From positions 92,273,995 through 92,337,994 of the forward strand of contig NC_061862.1 in the NCBI RefSeq assembly GCF_907164915.1: 64,000 bases of DNA, given 5' to 3'. Made by a program: the position numbers and the translations under genes. The notes beneath the pieces were generated by a model. The model was not told the origin of the DNA. It made no database searches and saw only the letters and a list, made by a program, of their open reading frames with translations. The stretch is from Impatiens glandulifera. Lineage: Eukaryota > Streptophyta > Magnoliopsida > Ericales > Balsaminaceae. Numbering within the stretch: position 1 is the stretch's first letter; each line of letters opens with the position of its first letter. This document shows, in pieces, positions 11,156 through 22,616 of the stretch.

Positions 11156-11640
11156 ATTGTGTTTATTTTTTTAAGAGATGATGGAAATACAAACATGAAA
11201 AAGCCAAAGTAATAGTATACTAGAATTACTATTTCTCTAGTGAAATCGATGGAAATAGAATGGGGGTGTCGTTTGTGGGGTTTTAAGAGAAGAATCTGAA
11301 AGTTGGATTTTAGTTGGGCTGAGTGATGAAAACACTACTAGTAAGTACTACGGTAGACTCGAAAGAAGAAAGAAAGGAAGAAAGAGAGAGAAAGTAAAAA
11401 ATAATGGCTATGGAAGTAGCAAAAACATTGCTTTTCTTTATGTTGGGTTGATAACTCCAGGAGGAGAGAGAGAGAGAAAGAGAGTCTTTCTCTGTCTTCT
11501 ATGAAGGGAATGGGTGCCAGAAGAATTTCCTTTGTTTGTGTTCTTTTATTCTTTGTTTGGGAATTGGAGTTGTCTGACATTTTTGTATTTCTTTTATTTA
11601 TATATTATTAATTTAGTTGTTAATTAAAATACTTAAAAAG
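11156..11640 (-). promoter_or_regulatory. SHR upstream region: GA/CT-rich leader and TATA box
   Basis: On the minus strand a TATA-like TATATAAAT lies at about 11600. Between it and the ATG is a long leader with GAGA/CT-rich tracts (about 11360-11500). This fits a 5' UTR of around 400 bases. The short frame at 11338-11580 is this CT-rich sequence and not a gene. The transcription start is inferred only. Confidence 0.45.
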
Positions 11641-12349
11641 CATCTTAAGACATATTTATTGGCATGCTTTGAGAAAACCCTAATATTATAATGTGTAGAA
11701 TCGGCCGGCTGGTGATGGATGCCAAGATTAGTACCCGCCCCCCACTTATTATTTAATTATTTTATGTTTGAATTTAGTTATTTATACTTTATACTCACTT
11801 GGATGGGCTAAATCATATATATATAATGCATAGGAAATGAAATTGTGTTGTTTAGATTGGAGGATATAACCCACAAGATTTGTGTCGGGTCAATGGAAAA
11901 CTCACAAATTGTGCACCAAATAGTATTTGAAAAGTCATGGTTATCAACTTCAACTTTAAATATTTGTAGAAAAAATCAAATTTAAGACATTTTTAACCCT
12001 TAAAAAAATATCTTAGTAAATTATTTGTTTATTCTTTAAAATTAGAATGAGTACCGTGTTTATAAATAAATAAATAAATAATAATAATAATTATCTAACC
12101 ACTTTAAATAATTGATATATAAATAGATATAATATTCTCTCATAGTCTAGTTGTAATAAGAGGTGGATATTTCGTCTCTTTGAGAGTTACTAGGTTCGAG
12201 CTCGTTAGGAGGTAAATTATGTGTCATTAAATAATCAAGTGTGTTTACTGATTATGTGTTAACCCTTATAGTCATATTTTTATATAAATAAATTAGATAT
12301 ATAAATTTAATTAATAACTATTTATTTTTTCTAAGATAATTCATAACTA

Positions 12350-12353
<4 letters not shown>
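11641..12353. other. AT-rich intergenic DNA upstream of SHR
   Basis: No gene seen. It probably contains distal promoter sequence of SHR; nothing specific can be assigned. Confidence 0.35.

Positions 12354-12412
<59 letters not shown>
12354..12412. repeat. (TA)n microsatellite
   Basis: An uninterrupted run of about 29 TA dinucleotides. Confidence 0.98.
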
Positions 12413-12417
<5 letters not shown>

Positions 12418-12879
12418 AAACAACCTTATATTAAAGTTGGTCATATATGTTGTCGATTCCCTAAATTTGTGTCTACTTTTCCGTATCAAATCCTTATCAA
12501 AAGGGCCTTTATTGCAATTGTTTCTATTATTTTTACTTTTTTATAACACATGAATAATTTTTCTTTCTAAAATAATTAAGAAGTTTGAATTATTTAAATT
12601 TTATCATCACATGTAAATTTTTTAATTTAAAATGTTAACCGGAACAAATTAATGATCAAACTTTAATTTAAGAATAATGAAATAGTATTACTTAATAAAC
12701 TAAATGTCAGTGAATCGTGTATAAACTTTATAAAATAAAATAGTTATATATTATAAATAATAATATTACCAATTAAAATATTAAATTAGTATTTATATCG
12801 CTTTTAAATAAATTAATTTTTAATTATATATTAATAAATTTTAAGTATTTTTACTTAATTGAATTTTTTTAATTTCAGT

Positions 12880-13410
12880 CATATATAGGGTAACAATTTG
12901 GGTCAGTTTCAGGTTGTCAGATTTGGATTGGAAGATTAACGGGTTAAACGATACTTACTTGAATATGACATGTTTGATAATTAGGGTCAAAATCTATAAC
13001 TTTTGTTTCTTTGTGATTGAACTAAACATGACTTGTTTGACCCGATTTACCTAACTCAACTCGAACTAAACTAATGTAATTAATTCAATTTTTTTCGATT
13101 TAGATTAAAATAATATTAACACAAAACAAAAATGAAACTAAATCACAAATCTATTTATAAATAATTTTACCAAAAAAAAGAGTGAGTGTATATAAAATAA
13201 TAACACAAAACTCAACAAACAAAAATTTGTAAACAGATTATCGGGTCTACTTTGGGTCATTTCAGGTCGACTCAATTTTGACATGTTTACTAATTAGGTT
13301 AAAAAGGTCAATCCGATATTGACCTGAACAAAAAAAATTACATGACTCGAACCTGATTTTTGCGTATTCGATTCGGATCGTGTTCTCGTGTTATGTCTAA
13401 AATTGTCGGT
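12880..13410. repeat. Dispersed repeats rich in GGGTCA/GACCCG words
   Basis: Two related blocks (12880-13160 and about 13230-13410) share ATGACATGTTTGATAATTAGG-like and GGGTCATTTCAGGTCGA-like sequence, and the first resembles 8830-9062. They look like copies or halves of a hAT-type MITE family. No TIR or target duplication could be fixed. Confidence 0.5.
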
Positions 13411-15188
13411 CATAATATATAGATGAATTTTTAGTGGCATTTTATTAAAGTTTTAAAAATAAATAAATCAAAAAGAATTTTATTTATTTTGATAAATATA
13501 TTTTTTTAATTGACATAAAAACACTATAATTTATATTTTTGAGATCACAATTAAAATTTTAAAATAAAAGTGAGTTTGATATGTAATTATTATAACAATT
13601 TGAACATATTTACATAAAAACACATATTCTACTAATGTTAAATATAAGTATATATTCTAACTTATATTGATTAATTTAAATATAAATGATTCTTGCCTAC
13701 TAGATTAAAAATATCATACCAGAAGATGACTGTCTTCCAAAAATTTAAAATTTTATTCTTCCTATTATGAATTTTTTTTTTTTTTTTTTTGGTTATGAAC
13801 TGTTTGTGTGTTTGTAAAATGATGTACTTAAAAGGCATATTGTGACATAATACTCGGTTTCAGATATGATTGAAAAGATAAAAAGAGTGCAGAAAATTGT
13901 CTAGTAATTAATAGAAAACACAATAAAGAAAAAGTAGTGGAGAAAGATATATATGTGTATAAAAAATGGTGAAGTTTTCTTTAGTGGGGGAGCAGGCGTG
14001 CTTGACCATCAAACAAAGATAAATAAAAAAGCTGCAAGCGTGCCACAAATTTCTCATTATCCAAGGGCCACTCGCCCCACAATTACATTATTATGTTCTT
14101 TGATCCTTAAAATCACATTTATACTAAGTTTTACCGACCAACAAACAGCTCAAACTACCCATATTTAATGGGGATTTAAACTTTAATCAAATTAAGACAT
14201 ATTTTTAATTTCTTTTTGATAGAATTATAAATTTATAAGTGACGTTTTTCATTAAATTTCATTTCAACACCATGCAAATCACAAGTTTAGTGAACTAACC
14301 AATATAATCTAAGTTGTCAAATGACTTGCAGTAATTCAACAAAATAAAAATAAAATAAAAAAATTCAATAAATCAACAAATAAAAAATAATAATCTATGA
14401 AAATTTACAAATCATGTGAAACTAAAATCAATGTTCATCATACAACTTTTTAGTGCTAAAATTATTCATAATTAAACTAATGTAGTAGCTTAGTTGATTA
14501 AATTCTATAGTAATGTTTATAATGGTCACTTTGCATTAGTTTGACATTCATGTGTTTACTTTTATTCTTTAATTTTAGTATTCTTTTTTTCTCCACTCTT
14601 CTTAAGTTTTAATTGTGTTAATTGTTTCTATGTTTATATAGTTGTTGATTTTCTTGAAGTAACTCTCATCTTGAAATACTATTTCCCTAATTTTATAATG
14701 AATCGATTTATTTTGTGGTTTCATAAGCTCATAGAGGTCTCATTCTCAAACACGTCAAACGCGTCCTCTCGCTCACAAGTTCAAATAGTGTGGTCGAGGG
14801 GCATCCTAAACCTCGAGTCAACTCTATGAATGAATTTCTACGCACCACTTCTCTGAGAATTAATGAGATAACTTTCAAGGTGACCTCGACCATTTTAGTA
14901 GATTATTCTATTTCGACATTCCACCGACAACACCGTGTCCCCAATGTATATAGTTTTTCATCCACCTCTTTAGGAGCCTCCTCAAATGGGGTAAATACAA
15001 AAAAAAAAAAGCCACAACCACCTCCTTCAATCACACTAATCACACATCAAGTGACCTCTGTGTATCAAGAGGTGTCCAAAATGGGGGAAAAGGTCGAGTT
15101 CAGTACTCACAAGAGCGTCAAGTCCACTTTCACCACCCCAAACCACTTGTAGACTAGGGTATTATTCAGTGGCAGGTTGCGCCATAGA
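13411..15188. other. Intergenic DNA; one unsupported 120-codon frame
   Basis: Mostly AT-rich with poly(T) at about 13771-13791. A plus-strand frame at 14790-15152 (120 codons) lies in sequence of ordinary composition. It matches no family I know and has no introns, promoter or conserved motif. I leave it unannotated. It sits just before the CACTA end at 15189 and could be older transposon sequence. Confidence 0.35.
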
Positions 15189-16200
15189 CACTAGTAGAAT
15201 TACTAAATTTTTTATTAGTAACGACTCTATAACGTTGTTACTGATATATACATATTTGTAACGACTTTATATAACCGTTTCTATCAATAACGGCTCTTCC
15301 TTATAGTCGTTACTAATAACATGTTTTTTTCTTGGTAACGATTCATTGAATGCCCTTACAAATAGTCTTTAATTAAGCATCGGTAACGATTCTTTGAAAA
15401 ACCGTTATAGATACTACTTCAATCGTTTTATTTTCCAAGAAATACTACTTCAATCGTTTTATTTTCCAAGAAATGGTATATGTAACGGTTCTTTTAATTC
15501 CCTTACAGATATAATATAATCATCTATAACGTTTTTTGAATGCTCTTACTTTAAGCATTTGTAACGGTTCTTTAAAGAACCGTTACAAATATCACTTTAG
15601 TCGTCATTTTCCAAGAAATGGTATTTGTAACGGTTTTTTGAATGCCTTTACAGATATTATTTAACCATCTGTAACGGTTCTTTGAATGCTCTTACCAATA
15701 GTCTTTAAGTATTTGTAACGGTTTTTTAAAAAATCGTTACAGATACCACTTCAGTCTCATTTTCTAAGAAAGGGTATTTGCAAAAGTTCTTTGAATGTCT
15801 TTACATATTATATAACCATCTGTAATGGTTATTTGAATGCCCTTACAAATAGTTTTAAGCGTCTGTCATAGTTCTTTGAAAAGCTATTATGAGCATCTAT
15901 AACGTTTCACGACAGAATCGTTACTGATACTTCATTTAACCTGAGAGCAAATTCAATTTTCTTCCTTTCTTCATTCCTTCTTTCTTTCTTCTCCGCTCAC
16001 GTCCTGCCGATGTCATCATCGTTGCCGATTGAAGTTGCTAACGTCGTTGTCCTTTCAATTGAAGTTGTCGCTGCCCTGTCGATTGAAGTTCCCGTCGTCG
16101 CTGCCCTGTCGATTGTCGCTGCCGCTGGACCCTTTCGTCTGACATCATCCATTTGCAGGTTAGTCCTTCAAAATTTGAGTTTATTTGAATTTGTTAGATT
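15189..16200 (+). mobile_element. One end of a CACTA (En/Spm-type) DNA transposon
   Basis: It starts CACTAGTAGAA, the CACTA terminal signature. It then has about 700 bases of subterminal repeats: GTAACGGTTCTTTGAATGCCCTTAC-type units recur in direct and inverted form at about 15210, 15340, 15480, 15560, 15620, 15670, 15715 and 15840. After 15950 comes a CT-rich leader, then a short GC-richer frame (16010-16204) with imperfect repeats of GCTGCCCTGTCGATTGAAGTT and a GT donor (CAG|GTTAGT) at about 16158. That layout resembles the start of a CACTA transcription unit. The matching CTAGTG end and the transposase were not found, so the element is truncated or cut by later insertions. Confidence 0.78.
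15411..15474. repeat. 31-bp tandem duplication inside CACTA subterminal region
   Basis: ATACTACTTCAATCG and the following TTTTATTTTCCAAGAA appear twice in immediate succession. Confidence 0.85.
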
Positions 16201-17040
16201 ATGATATGTTATAGGTTAGATTATTGAATTTTATATCAGGTTAGATTATTTGAATTTTAGATTATTGGATTATTAAATTATTTAGAATATTAAATTATTT
16301 GAATGTTAGATTATTGAAATTTAAGTTAAATTATTAAATTATTAGAATGTTAGATTATCATATGGAAATGCTACTAATCTCATAATTAAGTTTATATTCT
16401 CCAAATTTCGTGTTCTATTGGCAGTTACTTTTGTGTAGGTCTCCGTCTACCTTTCATGATCTTTTGTAGATCATATATTGAACTTGGATGATGAAACTTA
16501 TGCAAGGGAGTACAATTGATATTCTAGTTAACTAAATATATAGCAGTTTTCTTGATAATCATGAATGAGCCTGGCTTGAAAATGTAAAAAGTGTGAATTA
16601 AAAAGTTATTTCAATAGACATATTTTCACACTCAACATTCATGTGGTAACTTGTCTGAAAGTTAGGTCTTGAATTTTTAATCACCGTGATTCTTTTAACA
16701 AGTCAAAGAAGGTGAGATAACGAATCTTAAAGTGCTTGTTATTATGATTCCCTATGATTCACCAATTAAGAAATATTAATCCTTAAACATGTTCTGTTTA
16801 TAATTTTTGACCTATTGTTCTAATTGTTGAGGTGAAAATGGTTCAGGAGCTAGGACATGTCATGTTCTTAGAAATTAGAAATGAGTTTAATATTTGCATT
16901 CTTATTGAATATGATTATTTGACTTGGTTTAGTTTCAGAATTTCTAATACCTTACACACAATTATAGTTTGTCTTATTCCTTGTTTCTTTTCACACCATA
17001 GATATAAGATTTATGCTAACATGATTGTTTGTCTATAATG
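16201..17040. other. Possible CACTA interior; nothing recognised
   Basis: TTAGATTATT-rich repeats at 16195-16365, then AT-rich DNA with small unsupported frames. It may be the interior of the CACTA element. Confidence 0.3.
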
Positions 17041-17084
17041 ACACACTTATATTTCTTGGATGTTCTATTTTGACTATTTGAAAA

Positions 17085-17460
17085 CATTATGTAGATTCAG
17101 AATCATTCTTATTTCTTGTGATGGATATGAAAAAAAACAATTTTCAGAATTACTGATGAAGGCATCAAGTGTTTATGATGCTTTGACAGCATCAGTTGCA
17201 GATTTCCAGTGGAGCCAAAACTTCAAAGATCCACTTTCAGTGTGAGGAGTAAAGAAACAAACAAGCCATTTATTATTAGTACATAAATTTGTTGCATTTA
17301 GTAAAATTGTTTGTTGTACAGGAAATGCTTCGACCAATTCACGTAGCTTTAGCATCTTGTACCCGATTCTTTGAAGCCATTTCAGCGATGAGGTAATCCT
17401 TTGCAACTCTTCAAACAATGAGAGTAGGTCACAGGTCTCTTCATCTTCTTCCAATCGATC
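17085..17460. pseudogene. Possible exon-like gene fragment, family unknown
   Basis: This block is less AT-rich than its surroundings. The plus strand reads [19 protein letters not shown] at about 17153-17210 and ends in a TGA at 17243. The minus strand of the same block is open for 93 codons (17173-17454), with an acidic start MEEDEETCDLLSLFEEL. I recognise neither. It may be a gene piece captured or stranded inside transposon sequence. Confidence 0.3.
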
Positions 17461-17472
17461 AAGGGGAGACTT

Positions 17473-17640
17473 AGGGATGGCAATGGGTACCCGTATACCC
17501 GATGATCAGGTTCGGGTATATTAAATCGGGTTCGGGGTCGGGGATGGGGAGTGAAAAATTATACCCGATCGGGTTCGGGGTCGTGGATGGGGAGTGTTGG
17601 AAACCCAAACCCGATACCCGAATATATTAAATATTAATAT
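17473..17640. repeat. Dispersed repeat: GGGATGGCAATGGGTACCCG family
   Basis: Starts GGGATGGCAATGGGTACCCG and continues with GGGTTCGGGGTCGGGGATGGGGAG words and their complements ACCCGAT. This vocabulary is a well-known end of plant hAT-type non-autonomous elements. The right end is unclear. Confidence 0.55.
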
Positions 17641-18649
17641 ATATTAATAAAATTTAAGTGACTTATCAAATTCCAACTACTAACTAATTAACTAGATTAA
17701 ATAAATATTTTAATTATTTTATCATTACTCTTAACATCATTTCCTACCTATATCATGCACGCTTAACATAATTTCATTAATTTGTAATAAATGTTTCCCT
17801 CTTATATATCTCCATTCAACCTTATTTCAAGAGTTCAAGTCTTCAACTTCTATCTTCTTCAACTTCTTCTTTTTCTAACATAAGTTACATAGTTATGCAA
17901 TATTTTCATTTTGTTCTTCAACTTTTACAATCTTATATTTATTTATTTACTTAATCTTCAATATTTATTTTGTAGCTTCTTAACAGCAACAAAGTTGATT
18001 TTTTCTATAAGATCTACATGACTACAAGTCTACAACACAAGTAGACAAGTAATACTTTCAATATTTATAGGCTTTTTATTTAATATATGGAATCTCTTCA
18101 ATACTAGACATAACTGATATATACGACAATAGATTTAGGCATATTTCATTATATATAATATGTCTATCAGTTAATTGTCTCAGATTAAATAAACAGCATC
18201 AAACATTATATAAATTTATCCAAGTGTTAGATGGATTTTCACCACTAACAAACTAGAGTTCTAAATTATAATAGAATATTAATATTATTAAATATTTTTT
18301 ATGAAATAATTTATAATTTAATAAGTAATACAATAAATAAATTTATTTTTTAGAAAGGAATAAATAAATTTATTTTTTATAAAGGAAAAAATAAATGGTC
18401 AAAAAAGTTTTTTTTAAGGAATATTAAAAGTTCTTTATATTTAATTCAATATATTAGTTTAAAAATAAAATAGTTTTTTTAAAATATTATGTTTAACTAT
18501 ATTATTTAAGTTAATATTTTAATATAGTAGGTTTAGTTTTAATTATATATTATATTTATAAAATTAAATAATTTATTAATTGAATGAGAGTGTAAATAAA
18601 TTAGAGAAAGTGTTAATCTAAAGTTGAGTAGTTTTAAGCCATTGACTAA
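17641..18649. other. AT-rich intergenic DNA
   Basis: No gene recognised. A tandem AATAAATAAATTTATTTTTTA-type duplication is at about 18328-18385. Confidence 0.35.
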
Positions 18650-18865
18650 TTGTGTTTATGTCGTTTTGTGTGTATATTTGTGTTGTGTCCGTGTCGACTC
18701 GTGACCGTGTTACGATCGTATAAACTCATAATCGTGTTGTGATTGTATCGTCTCGTAATTGTGTCGTGTTCAACCCACGACCTAAATAAGATAATATAAT
18801 ATTGTGTCGTTACATACTAATATCGTCTTAGTTCGTGTTGATCCAACCCATTGCCCAACTCTATC
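18650..18865. repeat. GTGTC-rich dispersed repeat, copy 2
   Basis: Colinear with 7565-7830: GTCCGTGTCGACT, CGTGACCGTGTTACGATCGT, AAACTCATAAT and CAACCCACGACCT occur in the same order and strand. It ends with GATCCAACCCATTGCCC, a further typical end of such plant repeats. Confidence 0.75.
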
Positions 18866-21730
18866 ATAGACACAACAAAATTTTAAAAGTTCAACCATGA
18901 ACAACCCCACTCATTTATTAAAAGAGAAAATACATATCTACAATTTCTACCAACAAAATAAAAATTAGCATTAGCAAAGTAGTCATAAATTTCTTTTGAT
19001 TTAGACAGGCAAAATTAGCATCTCAATAACTCATTAATTTTTTATTTTTTATTTTTATTTTTATTTTTTTTTTATTTTTTTTTTTTTTTGCTAAAAACGA
19101 TAATAATATGTTACAGAACAAACCAACTTTAAAGTAAACTAGCAAGGTTTTTTTAACTTTTTAACTAATTAATATATATATATATTTAATTTCAAAATGT
19201 CTGAATTATCGGGTCGAGAGTTGTAATTAATTTTGATATATATATATATATGAGAGTAAATAGATATTTGGGTCGAATTGTGAATTGACATGTCCATAAA
19301 CTTTAAACGGTTAAAATTAAAATTAAAAACGATATAGGTATGTTTTGAATTGTAACATAACAAAACAAGTACAATTTTTTAACCAAGTGTGATTGAGATG
19401 TGGTTTGTCGAAAGATAATAAGCCGGTAACAATTAAAAATGATTAAAAAAATATATATCAAATATTTGATTGACCAAAATGTGAGATCACAATGTTAAAT
19501 GTTAAAAAAAATATAAATCAAATAATTGATTAAAAGTATAAAGTCACTATATAAGAGGTTCATTAAGAGAGAAAAAATGTGATGAAATAAATATGTGAGA
19601 AGATGTGTTGTTTTAAAAAAAAAAATAGAATGAAAATTTTTCTTATTTATTTTAATATATTATTTATAATTTATTAAGAATTTTAAACATTAAATACATA
19701 TTATTATAATTTTTTATTTATATTCTTATCCAGATGCAACGCAATAATCTTTTTATAGTTTTTACAGTCGTTTTAGTGCTTTTTTTAGTCGTTTTAGTGC
19801 TTTGTTCTTCTCTTTGTATTTTTTATTTATTTATTATATTTTATAATTGTGCTTAAAATATCACTTCCAATTGATGTGTTTAAAATTTTAAAATAAATTC
19901 TAAAGTATTATATTTACAGACCCATGTCTAATATTATTTTTAAATTTTGATGAGACATTATTTTTCATATATATTAAATTAAACTTTACTACAATAACAA
20001 AACAAAAATAGTTTTCTTTTTAAAATAAAATTTATAATTTATTTCTTAAATTATTTCCTAATCATTTTTATAATAAAATTAGTTTAAAACTGCATTTGAG
20101 CAATACCAATAAAAAGATCAAAAACATTAGGATTCTTGATATAAGTTACCAAACTATTTATTCTTATTTATTCCCTTATAGTTTTTTATTCTGACTTATG
20201 TGCTACAAACGTTGGTAATAACGTTGGCAATCAATCAAATTAAAAAAATATAAAATATATGAAATCACCTTAAACCTTTTATCTTAAAGAATTAGGTGAT
20301 TTCAAATAATTTCAAACCTTCATAGCATAAACCAAAGTAATGTAAACCCTAAACCTACTAAGGATCATAAGAGCTAATTAGAAACTATTTCAAGACACTA
20401 GATAATAATTTTCAGATTTGTAGAGATTTTCATAATTCACTTCATATTACCTACCCTACAAATAATTCTGAGTATGATCCAAAAATCGAATAGGACAAGG
20501 ATATCAACAATTCAAGTTGTTTTGTGCCTCTTTTCGGTATGGGGGCAACACAAAGAAGGGATTTTCAATAACTATGAAGAAAATAGGCAATGCGATAAAG
20601 TTGAACCATACCTAATCAAACAAACCTTTAGAAGAGAATGAACAATCGATGCTAGAATAGCACATAAATGCCAACCCTCATAGAAGTATCGAAAGGGGAG
20701 CAGGCATCAGTTGTTCCACCTGTTTATGAAGTAAAAACATCATAAAAGAAAAAAAAAATGAAAGAAAAGAAAAGAAAAAGAGGAAAAGCATAGAAGGAAA
20801 TACAAGTTGAAAACCTATAAGGATCCCACTTGTATCATTCTTTTATTGTAATTGGAGACTTTATATTTAAGGGAAGTTTTGTGCTTCAAAAGCAAAAGGA
20901 AGAAAAAATAACTAAAATAGAGTATTATGAGCTTCTAGATAAGATGTCAACATCCTCCACCATAAACAAAGCTTTACATCTCAATTTATATATTACCAAA
21001 ATGACTAAGTCATTTGAAATAATACATTATATTAAGAAAAATTATTAAAAAAAATTTATATCCCACTGTATATTAAAGGAAAAAGAACTCACTTTGTATA
21101 AAAATGAATAATACTGTGGAACTGCCTGCAAACACGATATTTATTATTTGAATTTTTTTATACCTGTTATGTTTCTTCACGGTTCGATTTTGGTCTGGGT
21201 AGAATATCGATACTCGATATCACTCTGATAAAAGCTTCAAAGAATTAGACTGCATAGTGTTTGGAAGGCATTAAGAAAACATCTAAGTTAAGAAATAAAG
21301 AATGAAGCACCTGCTGAAATACAGATGCAAGCATATACATGATTCTAAAAGGTAGACAGACAGGAATTCAACAACTTCAATATCAGAATTAAGGAAAAGA
21401 TAAAGACACTACTTTGACAAGAAACTCTCCATTGTTTGAACTACATAATAAACAAACGGCTCAACTGTTTAATCATAATGAGACAGACTTTCCCACTCAA
21501 TTTAGGGAGTTCTTAGTACGAATCGAACCTGAGACATTTGATCTCTTAGGCAAGACTTTTTCCACTTAAGGTACCTACTAGGGTTTGGTTATATATTTTC
21601 CTTTCAATAATCAAAAGCACATACATGAGAGAAAGCAAGTACACTATTATTTTGAAATAATAATAGAAAATACAAGAAGCTGGCAACAGATAACTTACAA
21701 CACAGGTGTGTGTATATATATATTTATATA
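18866..21730. other. AT-rich intergenic DNA
   Basis: No gene could be supported. It contains poly(T)/T-rich tracts at 19040-19090 and TA runs at 19170 and 19236. Bases 20460-21060 are somewhat less AT-biased but broken in all frames. Confidence 0.35.
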
Positions 21731-21867
21731 CCTTTCATGCCTCAAATAAAATTTAAAGAAATAGTCAAGTAGTTCTAAAAAAAGCATATTATAAGATATC
21801 CTTTCATGCCTCAAACAAATTTAAAGAAAGAGTCAAGTAGTTCCAAACAAAGCATATTGTAAGATAT
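21731..21867. repeat. Two tandem copies of a ~69-bp unit
   Basis: Units 21731-21799 and 21800-21867 both run from CCTTTCATGCCTCAAA to GTAAGATAT or ATAAGATAT, with a few substitutions and small indels. They lie downstream of the cyclophilin gene. Confidence 0.92.
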
Positions 21868-22616
21868 CCTTCAGTAATAAGTTCAATGGTGCCGAAATAA
21901 AAGACCGCAAGAAAATAACATATCCAGAATCAGGTAAAAAAAAAAAGGGCATGAAAAGAAAGTATTGAATTAATAAGAGCCACATACCTAACACCTATGA
22001 GATCCCACAGATGGTTGCTCTGAATCTGGAATCATAAGAAATACTTAAAAAATCTCTTTTTGACTTGACTAAATAAAAAACCCAGGCCTCCTCAACCTCC
22101 GATGAAGAATGATTTTCTAGACCAGAGTTTTCGTCTTTCCTAGAGGAGGCGGCTAACCTCAACTTAAATCAAGGTATTTTCAGATGAAGAAAGATATTAT
22201 AAGTGTGAAACAAGGAGAAAAATAAGCATTTTCACACAGAAATGCATAAATAAAAAAAGAAAAGAACTGCAATAAATACATTGTAATTATGAATGAGAAT
22301 TACTCGAAAAAATATGGAAAAAAAAGTGCTGACATTATGCTACTGTGCTACATTGACATTTCCACATCTGATCACAAAAAGGAAGGATAGAGGGGAGAAA
22401 ATCTCTTGATTTTCATTTGAAATATTCTTAAAGAAGATTGATTAGGTCCAATGCTTCACTTCCTTCTGTTTCTAAAGCTTATACAACATGGGAAATAGAC
22501 TAATCCATCCTACACAATCAATTGTGTTGATTTTTATAAGGAATGAACTCCAAAGCATTTTATATCTTTACAGCTCAGCATGTTTCGAGAAATCTTCACA
22601 TGGATGTGAATAAACG
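21868..22616. other. 3' flank of the U-box cyclophilin gene
   Basis: No coding region. It should contain the 3' UTR and poly(A) site of the minus-strand gene; a certain poly(A) signal is not identifiable. Confidence 0.4.

Noticed and set aside
12354..12412. TA run as an origin or regulatory element
   Set aside because: A plain dinucleotide microsatellite; nothing else supports a function.
14790..15152. 120-codon plus-strand frame
   Set aside because: No recognisable domain, low-complexity lysine/proline run, no splice or promoter context, and next to a transposon end. Length alone does not support a gene.
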